The translations under genes were made by a program, and so were the position numbers. 37,352 nucleotides of DNA from JBECKQ01 sp040235375 (GTDB lineage Bacteria > Planctomycetota > Phycisphaerae > UBA1845). Under the pieces are notes generated by a model, which saw nothing but the letters and a program-made list of their open reading frames with translations, was not told the origin of the DNA and searched no databases. Location of the stretch: assembly GCA_040235375.1 (NCBI GenBank), contig JBECKQ010000144.1, forward strand, positions 1-37,352, read 5' to 3'. This document shows, in pieces, positions 1 to 7,574 of this stretch (the first letter of the stretch is position 1; every line of letters starts with the position of its first letter).

Positions 1-546
1 CAGCTTCCGATCAAGATGGCGGCGCTCAGCCCGTGCTTCCGCCGGGAGGCCGGTGCGGCCGGCAAGGACACCCGCGGCCTGTATCGCATCCACCTGTTCG
101 ACAAGGTCGAGCAGGTGGTCGTGTGCGAGAACGACGAGGAGCAGAGCAAGGCGTTTCACCAGGAGATTCTCGGCAACGCCGAGGCCGTGCTGCAAGCCCT
201 CGAGCTGCCCTACCGCGTGGTGAACGTCTGCACCGGCGATCTCGGCCAGGGCCAGGTCCAGAAGTATGACATCGAAACCTGGATGCCCTCGCGCAACGCC
301 TATGGCGAGACCCACTCCGCCTCCCGTTTCTACGAATTCCAGGCCCGCCGCCTGAAACTCCGCTACCGCGACGCCGAACGCAAGACCCGTTTCTGCCACA
401 CCCTGAACAACACGGTGATCGCCTCCCCGCGCATCCTCATTCCGCTGCTGGAACTGAACCAGCAGGCCGATGGCTCCGTGCGGATTCCGAAGGCGCTGCA
501 CCGCTACATGAACGGCCGGCAGAAGATAGAACCGATGAAGTCATAA
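1..546 (+). CDS. serS: Seryl-tRNA synthetase, C-terminal part (5' truncated by window edge)
   Basis: This is the C-terminal part of a class II aminoacyl-tRNA synthetase that charges tRNA-Ser. The frame is open from base 1, so the true start lies outside the window. Class II motif 2 is visible near the beginning (SPCFRREAGAAG, with the FRxE core), followed by GLYRIHLFDKVE. The serine-pocket/motif 3 region follows, with ETHSASRFYEFQARR, then CHTLNNTVIASPRI, which carries the invariant motif 3 arginine. The TLNNTVIASPR variant differs from the more common TLNGSGLAVGR form but keeps the key Asn and Arg. The protein ends shortly after motif 3, as is usual for bacterial SerRS. About 180 residues are visible, consistent with the last 40% of a roughly 430-residue enzyme. 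The identification is secure. Confidence 0.95.
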   Translation, partial: QLPIKMAALSPCFRREAGAAGKDTRGLYRIHLFDKVEQVVVCENDEEQSKAFHQEILGNAEAVLQALELPYRVVNVCTGDLGQGQVQKYDIETWMPSRNAYGETHSASRFYEFQARRLKLRYRDAERKTRFCHTLNNTVIASPRILIPLLELNQQADGSVRIPKALHRYMNGRQKIEPMKS

Positions 547-796
547 TCCTACCCTATTCGTACTGGTCGCAGCGTCGAGCGCCATAGACGTATGACTGGG
601 GCTCAGTATCAGGCAAAACAATCGACAAGTACGTGGCCCCCGCCGCTATACATTGCCTGCGTTTGCGCGAGATCGCTGCTCGCGCTGCGCGTCCTTCCGG
701 TAAGTGTTTCCAGCGCCGGCGGTTCGCGGTACACTATCGGCCTCTGGCGGGGCGATCATCGGGCAATCGCACTCTCCGCGAAAAGGAGTCATCTTC

Positions 797-1405
797 ATGC
801 GCGTTGGCAGAGTCATCATCGCGGGCGTCGTCGGCGGCCTTGTCATCTTTGCCTGGGGCGTTGCTTCGCACACCATCCTGCGGCTCGGCGACATGGGTGT
901 TCGCAACCTGCCCGCCGAACAGACCTTGCTGCCAGAGATGAAGCGGTCGATCACGGCGCGGGGCTTCTATCCGTTCCCGGGGATGCCGGAAGGCGAGATG
1001 ACCACGCAGGAAAAGGACGAATGGATCGCGCGCTACAAGCAGGGGCCGCGCGGCGTCGTGGTCTTCGATCCGTCCGGTGGCGATGTGGTCTCCGGCAGCC
1101 AGTTGACCGGCGAATTCCTCAGCAACGTCCTCGGCGCCCTGTTGCTCGCTATCGTCCTGTCAGTGGGTAACACCGGGGTTGGCACGCGCGTCGTGCTGGC
1201 GGGCTGCCTGGGCGTGTTCGCCTGGCTATCGATCGATGTGTCCTACTGGATCTGGTACCGGTTTCCGGCGCTCTTCGCCTTCGGCGAGCTGATCGATCAA
1301 GTGATCGGCTGGTTGCTTGCCGGCGTCGCCGTCGCCCTCATCCTCGGCCGGCCACGAGTGGCGCAGACGAGCACAAACGCCGAAGGGCAGCTATTCGGCG
1401 CCTGA
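797..1405 (+). CDS. Small integral membrane protein of unknown function
   Basis: A 202-residue protein of no family I recognise. It starts with a membrane segment (about residues 4-24, VGRVIIAGVVGGLVIFAWGV). A polar loop of about 85 residues follows, rich in Pro, Gly and charged residues. Three further hydrophobic stretches follow: NVLGALLLAIVLSVG, VVLAGCLGVFAWLSIDVSYW and LIDQVIGWLLAGVAVALIL. The layout is one N-terminal helix, an exported or cytoplasmic loop, and a C-terminal three-helix bundle. The ATG at 797 is chosen because AAAAGGAG at 781-788 sits 8 nt upstream; an in-frame start at 704 would add 31 residues without membrane character. The gene stands alone between serS and a convergent lipoprotein gene. 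Function is not inferred. Confidence 0.75.
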   Translation: MRVGRVIIAGVVGGLVIFAWGVASHTILRLGDMGVRNLPAEQTLLPEMKRSITARGFYPFPGMPEGEMTTQEKDEWIARYKQGPRGVVVFDPSGGDVVSGSQLTGEFLSNVLGALLLAIVLSVGNTGVGTRVVLAGCLGVFAWLSIDVSYWIWYRFPALFAFGELIDQVIGWLLAGVAVALILGRPRVAQTSTNAEGQLFGA

Positions 1406-1450
1406 GCCGGCCGGGCGCGATGCACGCCGCAATTGAGTCTCCAAGATGCG

Positions 1451-1512
1451 ATAGCCCGCGGGCCTTTGGCGCAGCGATGGATGATCGCTGCGACGCTGGC
1501 CCGCGCGGCTAT
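1451..1512. terminator. Long hairpin between convergent genes, candidate bidirectional terminator
   Basis: An outer stem pairs ATAGCCCGCGGGCC (1451-1464) with GGCCCGCGCGGCTAT (1498-1512) with a single-base bulge. An inner stem pairs GCAGCGAT (1471-1478) with ATCGCTGC (1484-1491) perfectly. The structure lies between the stop codons of two convergent genes, where a shared terminator is expected. Neither side has a strong T-run, so Rho-independent termination is not proven. Confidence 0.45.
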
Positions 1513-1533
1513 CTTCCTGCCCAACGCCAAAGA

Positions 1534-2172
1534 CTAGGGGACCGATACCTGATTCGACGAAACTCCGTCTTTGCCACCGTAGAACAGCGGGTTGTGAATG
1601 TGCAGCTTGTAGTCCCCGGTTGGCAGCGTATCGAACTTGAACGTGTAGACTCCCTCGCTCAGGAACGTGCTCTCACTGGCGGGGAAAGTGCCAGGCGGCG
1701 GCACCCGCTCGGCCTCTGCCTGTGGCCCCTGATACGCCTTGATTCCTCCGCCGGCGCCCGGGAATATGTTCGTTCCCGTCGCCGTGATCGTAACCGCGCC
1801 GGTGTCGGGGTTTTTAGCCGACGTGATCGTGAAGTCCGGGTCAGGTGGCGTTCCGGCGGCCGGGCTCGCGGCCACGTCAGCGGTCTCGCTGTCCGAACCG
1901 AGCAGCGCGTGGGCGCTGACGTCCAGCGTCGCCGGCGCATTGGCGGGAATCATGATATCGCGGCGATTCTCCGGATCGCTCAGGGCCATCGCCTTGGCCG
2001 CGCCGACGGGCGTACCGTCGATGCACATGGTCACGCCGCCCAGGTGATCTCCCTCCACTTTCGCCATCTGGCCGCGCTTCACCGGCATGGGATCGAACGT
2101 CTCGATGTCCGGCTGGCAGGCCGCAAGCCCGGCAAATGCGCACACCAACAGCGCAAACGAACGGTGCATCAT
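1534..2172 (-). CDS. Predicted lipoprotein with IPT/TIG-like beta-sandwich
   Basis: A 212-residue exported protein. The N-terminus MMHRSFALLVCAFAGLAAC is a lipoprotein signal peptide with the lipobox LAAC, so Cys19 would be lipidated. The mature part has short beta-strand-like segments separated by Gly and Pro. The stretch DPMPVKRGQMAKVEGDHLGG resembles the opening strand of an IPT/TIG or other Ig-like domain, and a second such segment begins near FTITSAKNPDTGAVTITATG. The end (YTFKFDTLPTGDYKLHIHNP) again reads as a beta-sandwich. GAGGAG about 8 nt upstream (2180-2185) supports the two adjacent ATG starts. No catalytic motif is visible. Anchoring to a membrane and a binding or structural role are inferences. 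Confidence 0.75.
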   Translation of the reverse strand: MMHRSFALLVCAFAGLAACQPDIETFDPMPVKRGQMAKVEGDHLGGVTMCIDGTPVGAAKAMALSDPENRRDIMIPANAPATLDVSAHALLGSDSETADVAASPAAGTPPDPDFTITSAKNPDTGAVTITATGTNIFPGAGGGIKAYQGPQAEAERVPPPGTFPASESTFLSEGVYTFKFDTLPTGDYKLHIHNPLFYGGKDGVSSNQVSVP

Positions 2173-2441
2173 CGGTTTACTCCTCGTGTCAATGTCGTCA
2201 TGATCCGCCGGATGGACCGCCCTTCCGGCGAGAGATTTTCCCGCACCCGGTAGGGCGAAACCCTACCGCCGGGCCGCGCGGCGGTCAAGTTCGATTGATC
2301 TCTTTGCAACACAAACGAGCCGCGCAATAGGTGAATCCCTCAGTGCCGTCCCAGGGTTCTCGCTCGCGTGCAAACGCTACATTGACGTCAGCATTGAGAT
2401 GGACGTCGTTTGAAGTTCGCCAGTCTCTCCATCCTGTCATG

Positions 2442-3218
2442 TCAGTGACTGGTGTTAACAAGAATCTTAGAGAGAATCTGCGCGATCTGGGGCGGGCTTT
2501 CAGTGTGCGTGTGCTCCCCTGCAGGTTGCGTGGTCGTGGGTTGGAAGCGAAATGCCGTCACGTTATTTGAAACGTCGGCGCCAGGGCGCAGGCCGTCGAC
2601 GAAACTGTTCCACTTCCTGGCGTCTTCTTCGGGCAGGCGCCGCAGGCTGACGTTGTAGTCCGCGAGATCCCGATCGATCGCCACCTTGCCAAAATGGTCG
2701 AGCTGGTACTGCTTGTCCGGCACCGTCCAAAGTGCAAAGAGGATTGACGGCAGTTCGGGCCCCGCTACGGCCTTGGCATTCCAGCAAAGCTCCGCCTTGT
2801 CCTTGGCCCACTCGCCGTTGGTGTCGACGGGTTCGCCGATACCTTTCCAGCAAACCGTTCCTTCCGGTTGCTCGCCAAAGCCGCCCTCCGTCAGCGGCGC
2901 CAGCAGTTTCTCGAAATCATCTTCCGTAACGCCGGCCTCCGCCAGAACGGCGTCGAACATGTCGCTGCGCAACTCGCCATCCTCGTCAAAAATGTCGAGC
3001 GCCGGCGGCAACGGCTCGTCGGGCGCGTAACCGAGCATGCCGGCCACCTTGCGAACGATGTTGTCCACGGCCACTTTGAACGCCAGGTTTTCGTCCAACA
3101 GGTCAGCCGGCTGGATGTAGCCGAGGTCGCACAGGTACAAGAGTGGTTCAAGCGTCTTGTCATGCGGGCCGCTCGCGCTGCTGCCGGCCGCCAGCCACTC
3201 GAGCAGCAGCGCGTTCAA
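2442..3218 (-). CDS. C-terminal part of an interrupted secreted protein gene
   Basis: This 258-residue reading frame (as delimited by a possible TTG) is in the same frame as the gene at 3252-3794 and is separated from it only by one TAG (3252-3254). Reading backwards from the TTG there are 11 more sense codons (RFLEHDIRGDL) directly after the TAG, and they continue the upstream protein smoothly. No Shine-Dalgarno sequence precedes the TTG. The protein is acidic and rich in Leu and Asp, with Trp-rich stretches (FALWTVPDKQYQLDH), and has no catalytic motif I recognise. It ends with a hydrophilic tail (AGEHTHTESPPQIAQILSKI). It is best read as the second half of one roughly 450-codon gene broken by a nonsense codon, or less likely an independently started gene. 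Confidence 0.6.
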   Translation of the reverse strand: MNALLLEWLAAGSSASGPHDKTLEPLLYLCDLGYIQPADLLDENLAFKVAVDNIVRKVAGMLGYAPDEPLPPALDIFDEDGELRSDMFDAVLAEAGVTEDDFEKLLAPLTEGGFGEQPEGTVCWKGIGEPVDTNGEWAKDKAELCWNAKAVAGPELPSILFALWTVPDKQYQLDHFGKVAIDRDLADYNVSLRRLPEEDARKWNSFVDGLRPGADVSNNVTAFRFQPTTTQPAGEHTHTESPPQIAQILSKILVNTSH

Positions 3219-3251
3219 CAGGTCGCCGCGGATGTCGTGCTCGAGAAACCG

Positions 3252-3254
3252 CTA
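3252..3254 (-). other. In-frame TAG interrupting a secreted protein gene
   Basis: The codon sits between ADV and RFLEHDIRGD in one continuous frame. One base change would restore a sense codon (for example CAG, GAG, AAG or TGG). TAG is used as an ordinary stop by other genes here (the HD hydrolase, the nitrilase-fold gene, the DUF4406-like gene), so a reassigned code is not a good explanation. A true nonsense mutation, a consensus error, or programmed readthrough remain possible. Confidence 0.7.
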
Positions 3255-3794
3255 AACGTCGGCGACCTGCTCGGGCGTGGATCGCGCCGGCGCATGCTTT
3301 GCGACGTAAGCGCTCAACCCGCGAAACAGAACGTCGACCGCCTTCTGTATTGAATCGGCAAGCTCGAGCATGTTCGTGCGTCCCGGCATACGCTCGACGT
3401 ACATGCGCGACTCGCCGAGGGCGGAGCGCAGCGTGACGACCCGACCGGAGTTGGAGTACGACGCAACGAAAAGGTCCGCGGGCAGGTTCTGGCCGAAGAC
3501 GCCAGTGAATGTCGTGCGGTTGTCCGCGGCGCGCTGTCCCGGGCCATAGACGGCCTCGAGACGCGTTACCGTCTGCTCGCCCGCGGTGGTGATGTCCTCC
3601 GCAGCCGGGCCCGTGGCGGTCGGCGGCGTGCTGGATTCCCCACCGCCTGTCATCCACACGGTGACCGTGCGCCGCGTCCTGCCGTCGGGCATCGACTCCA
3701 TGACAACCTCGAACCTGTCTTGCAGGCAGTCCGGCGCCATCAGCGCGGGCAGAAAGAGCAGGAGCAATGGGGCACGACGAAGCGGCGATTCCAT
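3252..3794 (-). CDS. N-terminal part of an interrupted secreted protein gene
   Basis: A 180-residue product that begins with a convincing export signal (MESPLRRAPLLLLFLPALMA). Beta-rich sequence follows (FEVVMESMPDGRTRRTVTVWM), then a Thr/Ser/Pro/Gly linker and a mixed domain containing NLPADLFVASYSNSGRVVTL. The ATG is preceded by AGGAGG at a spacing of about 6 nt, one of the best ribosome binding sites in the window, so this start is secure. The frame stops at TAG in ...EQVADV. The same frame then stays open for another 269 codons. The pair therefore looks like one secreted protein gene carrying a premature stop. The family was not recognised. Confidence 0.65.
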   Translation of the reverse strand: MESPLRRAPLLLLFLPALMAPDCLQDRFEVVMESMPDGRTRRTVTVWMTGGGESSTPPTATGPAAEDITTAGEQTVTRLEAVYGPGQRAADNRTTFTGVFGQNLPADLFVASYSNSGRVVTLRSALGESRMYVERMPGRTNMLELADSIQKAVDVLFRGLSAYVAKHAPARSTPEQVADV

Positions 3795-3945
3795 GTCAAG
3801 CCTCCTGAAACGACGCGCGGCGGCGTTCGCGGTCCGCCTACGATCGGATGCCGGGGTCGCTCGAGCGCTATCGAACAGCCCGCGTCTTATCCGGCCATGG
3901 TACAGCGATTCGTCGCCGCCGACGGCGGGGAAAAACCGGCACGAT

Positions 3946-5085
3946 CTACGAGCCGCCAGCCAGTTCGATCGCCCGGTACGGCATGTCGCAATGCGGGCAC
4001 ACACCATTGGCCGGCAGGCCTCGCAGCGACTGCAGGCAGTGGTGGCAGAGCGGGTACGAAGAAGTATCAAACCTGTCCAGGCGCGACTGCCGTCGTTTTC
4101 TCTCATCGAAGCTGAGCACGACGATGGCGGCGACTGCTGTGACCAGCGGAACGATCTGGTACATGATCTCCTCCGCGGTCTCCCAGTCTGATCGGCTGAA
4201 GCGGCTGCTATCCAGCGTTGCCATGCCGACGGTGAACAGCGCCAGGCAGGACATGAGGCCTCCGGCGATCTTCGCCCAGCTGCAATGCAGGCGTGCGTCG
4301 AACTCACCGTTCAGCCCCGGCCGGGCGTAGACGTGCTCCGCGAGCCGCCGTGCGTGGCACTCAGGACAACACTCGCAGCTAAGCGGCAGAACACGACCGC
4401 ACTTGTCACACGGCGCCTCGGCCGGAACGCGTTTGACGGCGCGGCGCAACTGCCACCAGTTCCGCAGGAGGAAGAATGCCGCGGGCAGCGCCGCCGCGGC
4501 GACGCCGTACGACCAGCCGGCCAGACTCGCCACCGCGCTGGCCACGAGGACCATCAGCAGCAGGACGATCCAGCCGAGGTCCGACGCCACGCTCCCCCGC
4601 GCGACTAAGACATCTCCGCCTTCCAGGACATGCTCAATCTGATGCTGTAACGGCAGGCTGACTCGTCGCCCGCACTCGGGACACCGCGATTGCCGCAGAT
4701 GCCGCAAGGGATACCCGCACCCTCCGCATCGCGGATCGACGACGACCAGGCGGGCGGTCAACACCTCGAGCGCAAGCTGCCGTGGCCGGACACGCACCGG
4801 CAGGTACACCGCGACCAACAGCAGCACGCCGGTAAACACCGCCATCACCGCAGGGCCCGAATCCGCCGAAATCATCAGCAGGAGCGCCCCGACCGTCACC
4901 AGCACTCCGATTGTCCGATCGAGCTTCCGAGCGGCGAGGAGCTTCTTGCGCTGTTCGAACAGCCTGTCGGCGAACTCGTCCGCCTCGGGCGGCCAGCGGT
5001 CCGCCGCTTCGGCCGGTCGCGCCTTGGGAGTCGGCGGCGCGAACTCGAACGTCAGCTCGATGGGTTCCTCGTCGTCTGGCGACAT
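3946..5085 (-). CDS. Membrane protein with three zinc ribbons
   Basis: A 379-residue protein that alternates zinc-ribbon modules and transmembrane pairs. An acidic N-terminus precedes a hydrophobic pair (IGVLVTVGALLLMIS and VMAVFTGVLLLVAVYLPV). A first ribbon (CGGCGYPLRHL...CPECG) is followed by a second membrane pair. A second ribbon (CDKCG...CCPEC) is followed by a third pair, and a final ribbon (CHHCLQSL...CPHC) lies near the C-terminus. Each ribbon has the CxxC-x(n)-CxxC pattern of a structural zinc site. Ribbon 1 also resembles the CxYxL...CPECG ribbons found in many planctomycete membrane proteins. The start lies 10 nt from the upstream carboxypeptidase stop, so they are probably co-transcribed. 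No enzymatic residues are evident. The function is unknown. Confidence 0.8.
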   Translation of the reverse strand: MSPDDEEPIELTFEFAPPTPKARPAEAADRWPPEADEFADRLFEQRKKLLAARKLDRTIGVLVTVGALLLMISADSGPAVMAVFTGVLLLVAVYLPVRVRPRQLALEVLTARLVVVDPRCGGCGYPLRHLRQSRCPECGRRVSLPLQHQIEHVLEGGDVLVARGSVASDLGWIVLLLMVLVASAVASLAGWSYGVAAAALPAAFFLLRNWWQLRRAVKRVPAEAPCDKCGRVLPLSCECCPECHARRLAEHVYARPGLNGEFDARLHCSWAKIAGGLMSCLALFTVGMATLDSSRFSRSDWETAEEIMYQIVPLVTAVAAIVVLSFDERKRRQSRLDRFDTSSYPLCHHCLQSLRGLPANGVCPHCDMPYRAIELAGGS

Positions 5086-5095
5086 AGTCTGACGC

Positions 5096-6187
5096 TCAAC
5101 TCGTGGATGGAGTCAGGACGCGCCAATCGTCATACCGCCACGCAATTGTGACCTTCCCCCGTGAGCCCTCCCGGCGAATCTTCACGCCGCGGCCAAGCGG
5201 CAGCACCGACTGGGGCCACGTATGACCGAGATCCTTCGATACAATCACCGGCAACCGGCGGGTCTGCGGCAGATGATACTTCAGCATCGCCAGTACGAGA
5301 TCCGTCTGGTCCGTGTCGCCCTCGTGGAAGTCGCCGATCAGCACGCCGGCGCAGCGATCGAACCAGCCGGCGAGCTTGAGCAGGGCGAGTTGCCGGTCGA
5401 TGCGCTGCGGCGTTTCTTCGAGGTCCTCGAGGGCAATCCACTTGCCCTTCGGGTCGGCGTGCTTGCCCAGGGCGGCGGTTGTCAGACACAGCGACACGGA
5501 GAGGCACCCGCCGATCAATACCGCGCGCGACTCGGCGGACAGACGACCGGCAACAAGCCGCCCGGTGAACGGGCGTCTTGGCGGTCGCCCTTCCAGTAAA
5601 TCCACGACCTCGCGAAAGTAGTCGTCGAACGCGCCGTCAAACCGCTGGCGCGCCCAGCGCTGAGCGCGGCGTTCGGCAGCGGCGGTGCCGCGCACGCGCG
5701 GTTGGGCGATGCCGTCCACGTTGAGTCTCGCGTAGCGCACCATCGCCTTGCGCGGAAAGCCCGGTGTCATGTAGTAATAGCCGCGGCCCTGCCGGTGCCC
5801 GCCGACCATGTTGATGAGCGGCGTGATTTCGCTGAAACCGAAGACGGCGACCGGCGTTCTGCGCTTGTCGAGCGCGGCGGTGACGTCGAACTGCGACAGC
5901 AGTCGGGTCATCCATCCGCCACCGCGCAGGGCCACAATCGCGGCGATGCGGTCGTCGGCCAACGCTGTGTGCAACTCGCGCACGCGGGCAGCATCATCAC
6001 GCCGGCCGCCGCGGTCGTCGTCGATCGCCGCGTCGATCAGCGACGCCTTGCCCGCCACACGGTACCGCGCTCCCACGGCCGCCTGCACACGACGGATCAG
6101 CGCCGCGGCATCGGCCGCGCCGGTCGCCTCCAGCACCTCGCGCGCCGGGTTCGCCGGCGCAGTCAGATAGATCACGGGTATGGTCAT
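5096..6187 (-). CDS. Peptidase S66 family LD-carboxypeptidase / MccF-like
   Basis: A 363-residue serine peptidase of family S66. Family members cleave the L-Lys(Dap)-D-Ala bond of murein tetrapeptides during peptidoglycan recycling, or inactivate microcin C-type peptide nucleotides (MccF). The Ser-Glu-His triad is visible: Ser119 in the nucleophile elbow FGFSEIT, Glu254 in IALEDLEETPQRIDR, and His322 in DLGHTWPQSVLPLG. The GGGWMTRLL segment at 89-97 corresponds to the conserved loop before the nucleophile. Length and motif order match the family. The ATG at 6187 fits the TIPVIYLTAPA first strand; a longer in-frame start would add 32 residues of non-homologous Arg/Pro-rich sequence. The gene lies 37 nt behind the btpA-like gene and 10 nt before the zinc-ribbon gene. 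No signal peptide is seen, so a cytoplasmic recycling role is favoured. Confidence 0.88.
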   Translation of the reverse strand: MTIPVIYLTAPANPAREVLEATGAADAAALIRRVQAAVGARYRVAGKASLIDAAIDDDRGGRRDDAARVRELHTALADDRIAAIVALRGGGWMTRLLSQFDVTAALDKRRTPVAVFGFSEITPLINMVGGHRQGRGYYYMTPGFPRKAMVRYARLNVDGIAQPRVRGTAAAERRAQRWARQRFDGAFDDYFREVVDLLEGRPPRRPFTGRLVAGRLSAESRAVLIGGCLSVSLCLTTAALGKHADPKGKWIALEDLEETPQRIDRQLALLKLAGWFDRCAGVLIGDFHEGDTDQTDLVLAMLKYHLPQTRRLPVIVSKDLGHTWPQSVLPLGRGVKIRREGSRGKVTIAWRYDDWRVLTPSTS

Positions 6188-6224
6188 GACCGCATGATAG
6201 GGAAACAGCGGGCGGCGTCGATGA

Positions 6225-7007
6225 TCAGCGGCGGGCGGCACGCACGAATGCGGCCGCCAGGGCGGCATCGATCGGCTTGGCAATGTCGCCGCCGGGCTTG
6301 AGCGACGACCCGATGATGACGCCGTCGGCGATCTCGAGGATGGCCGCGGCCGTTTCCGCCGTCGCCCCGCTGCCCACGAGCACGGGCCGATCCGGCACGG
6401 CCGCCTTCACGCTTCGCAGACTATCCAGGTCCGCCGGCCGGCCCGTTGTCGCACCGGACACGACCAGCGCGTCGGCCCGGCCGCGATACGCGATCTCCTC
6501 GGCGGCCAGACCGATGTTCGGTTGGCTCAGCGGCACCGCGTGCTTGACGTGCACGTCCGCGAGAATCTTCACCTCGGGGCACAGCCGCCGGCGAAGCCGC
6601 AGGGTCCGCGCAGCGTCGCCCTCGATGAATCCCTGATCGGTCGCCGACACGCCGGTAAGGACGTTGACGCGGATGAACTGCGCCCCCGTCGCCGCGGCGA
6701 TGCCGAGCGCCGCCGTCGCGTCGTTACGGAGGCAATTGACGCCGACGGGCGCGCCTGCATCCGCCACGATCGCCGAGACCACCACCGCCATCGCAGCCAC
6801 GGTCACGGGCTCGACCGTGGTGGCGAAGAACGGGCCGTCGCCGAAGTTCTCGACGATGACAGCGTCAAAGCCGGCCTGCACCAGGGTCCGCGCTTCGCGG
6901 CGGGCGTGGTCGATAATCGCCTCGACCGGCAACTCGTGACCGGGACTGCCGGGTAGCGCCGGTAGATGCACCATCCCCACCAGAAACGGAGAAACCATCG
7001 TATCCAT
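6225..7007 (-). CDS. BtpA/SgcQ family TIM-barrel protein
   Basis: A 260-residue single-domain protein matching the BtpA/SgcQ family throughout. It opens with GMVHLPALPGSPGH, followed by AGFDAVIVENFGDGPF, VGVNCLRNDATAALGIAAATGAQFIRVN and ILADVHVKHAVP, and ends with the phosphate-binding-like VLVGSGATAETA and DGVIIGSSLKPGG strands of a TIM barrel. BtpA itself is needed for photosystem I accumulation in cyanobacteria. In other bacteria the family's biochemical role is poorly defined, and a sugar-phosphate or nucleoside aldolase-like role is only suggested by the fold. The gene is 12 nt downstream of the groES-like gene. A second ATG three codons in is an equally possible start, as neither has a clear Shine-Dalgarno sequence. 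Confidence 0.88.
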   Translation of the reverse strand: MDTMVSPFLVGMVHLPALPGSPGHELPVEAIIDHARREARTLVQAGFDAVIVENFGDGPFFATTVEPVTVAAMAVVVSAIVADAGAPVGVNCLRNDATAALGIAAATGAQFIRVNVLTGVSATDQGFIEGDAARTLRLRRRLCPEVKILADVHVKHAVPLSQPNIGLAAEEIAYRGRADALVVSGATTGRPADLDSLRSVKAAVPDRPVLVGSGATAETAAAILEIADGVIIGSSLKPGGDIAKPIDAALAAAFVRAARR

Positions 7008-7019
7008 GGTGCGGAAAGC

Positions 7020-7343
7020 TTACTTCACCTTGCGGAAAACGGCCACCACGTCCTCGATCGGGACGACGAAGAGCTGGTTATCGGCCTCGAAGTCGACCGG
7101 TATTGCGTGCTTGGGATTGAACAGCACCTTGTCGTACTGGCGGATGGGGAAATCGTCATCATTCTCGATCTGGGCCGAGACAGCGACGATGCGCCCGGTG
7201 ATCGTCGGGATTTCCATGGAGTCCGGCAGCTCGATGCCGCCCTTGGTCCGCTTCTTGTCCTGGTCCTTGCGGATCAGGACGCGTTCGCCGACGGGTTCGA
7301 CGATTTCCATGGCTTTTTTGTCGACTTCGGCTTTCTCTGACAT
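7020..7343 (-). CDS. GroES-like 10-kDa co-chaperonin
   Basis: A 107-residue protein of the Cpn10 fold. The core VEPVGERVLIRKD strand, the mobile-loop region KRTKGGIELPDSMEIPTITG (the GGIxLP motif contacts GroEL), and IVAVSAQIENDDDFPIRQYDKVLF followed by a C-terminal EDVVAVFRKVK strand all match GroES. The N-terminus has a charged extension of about 12 residues that classical GroES lacks. No groEL lies beside it, so it is an orphan copy, perhaps a divergent paralogue serving a chaperonin encoded elsewhere. The ATG at 7343 is chosen because upstream in-frame sequence is Arg/Cys-rich and unlike the family. The next gene follows after 12 nt, so this heads the minus-strand cluster. Confidence 0.85.
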   Translation of the reverse strand: MSEKAEVDKKAMEIVEPVGERVLIRKDQDKKRTKGGIELPDSMEIPTITGRIVAVSAQIENDDDFPIRQYDKVLFNPKHAIPVDFEADNQLFVVPIEDVVAVFRKVK

Positions 7344-7574
7344 GGCTGAGCCCCAGATGAATTCGCAAGCTCGCAACCGGCGCGCCGGGAGCGGCCGGGA
7401 ACATCCGCCGATTCTATGCCCGTGGCAACGCCCCTTGCAAGCCACGCGCTGCCGGGGCGATGTTCGCCAATCCCCGAGCGGCCACTGTCCATCACGTATT
7501 TGCGCACTACAATTGCTGTCTGCGGCGGGAAACACGGGATACGAGAAACATCACACTTTTTGGGCAAAGACAGG

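Noticed and set aside
2442..3794. Reassignment of TAG as a sense codon or pyrrolysine readthrough
   Set aside because: Other genes in the window end with TAG at their natural C-termini, and no pylTSBCD genes are seen. A nonsense mutation or sequence error is simpler.
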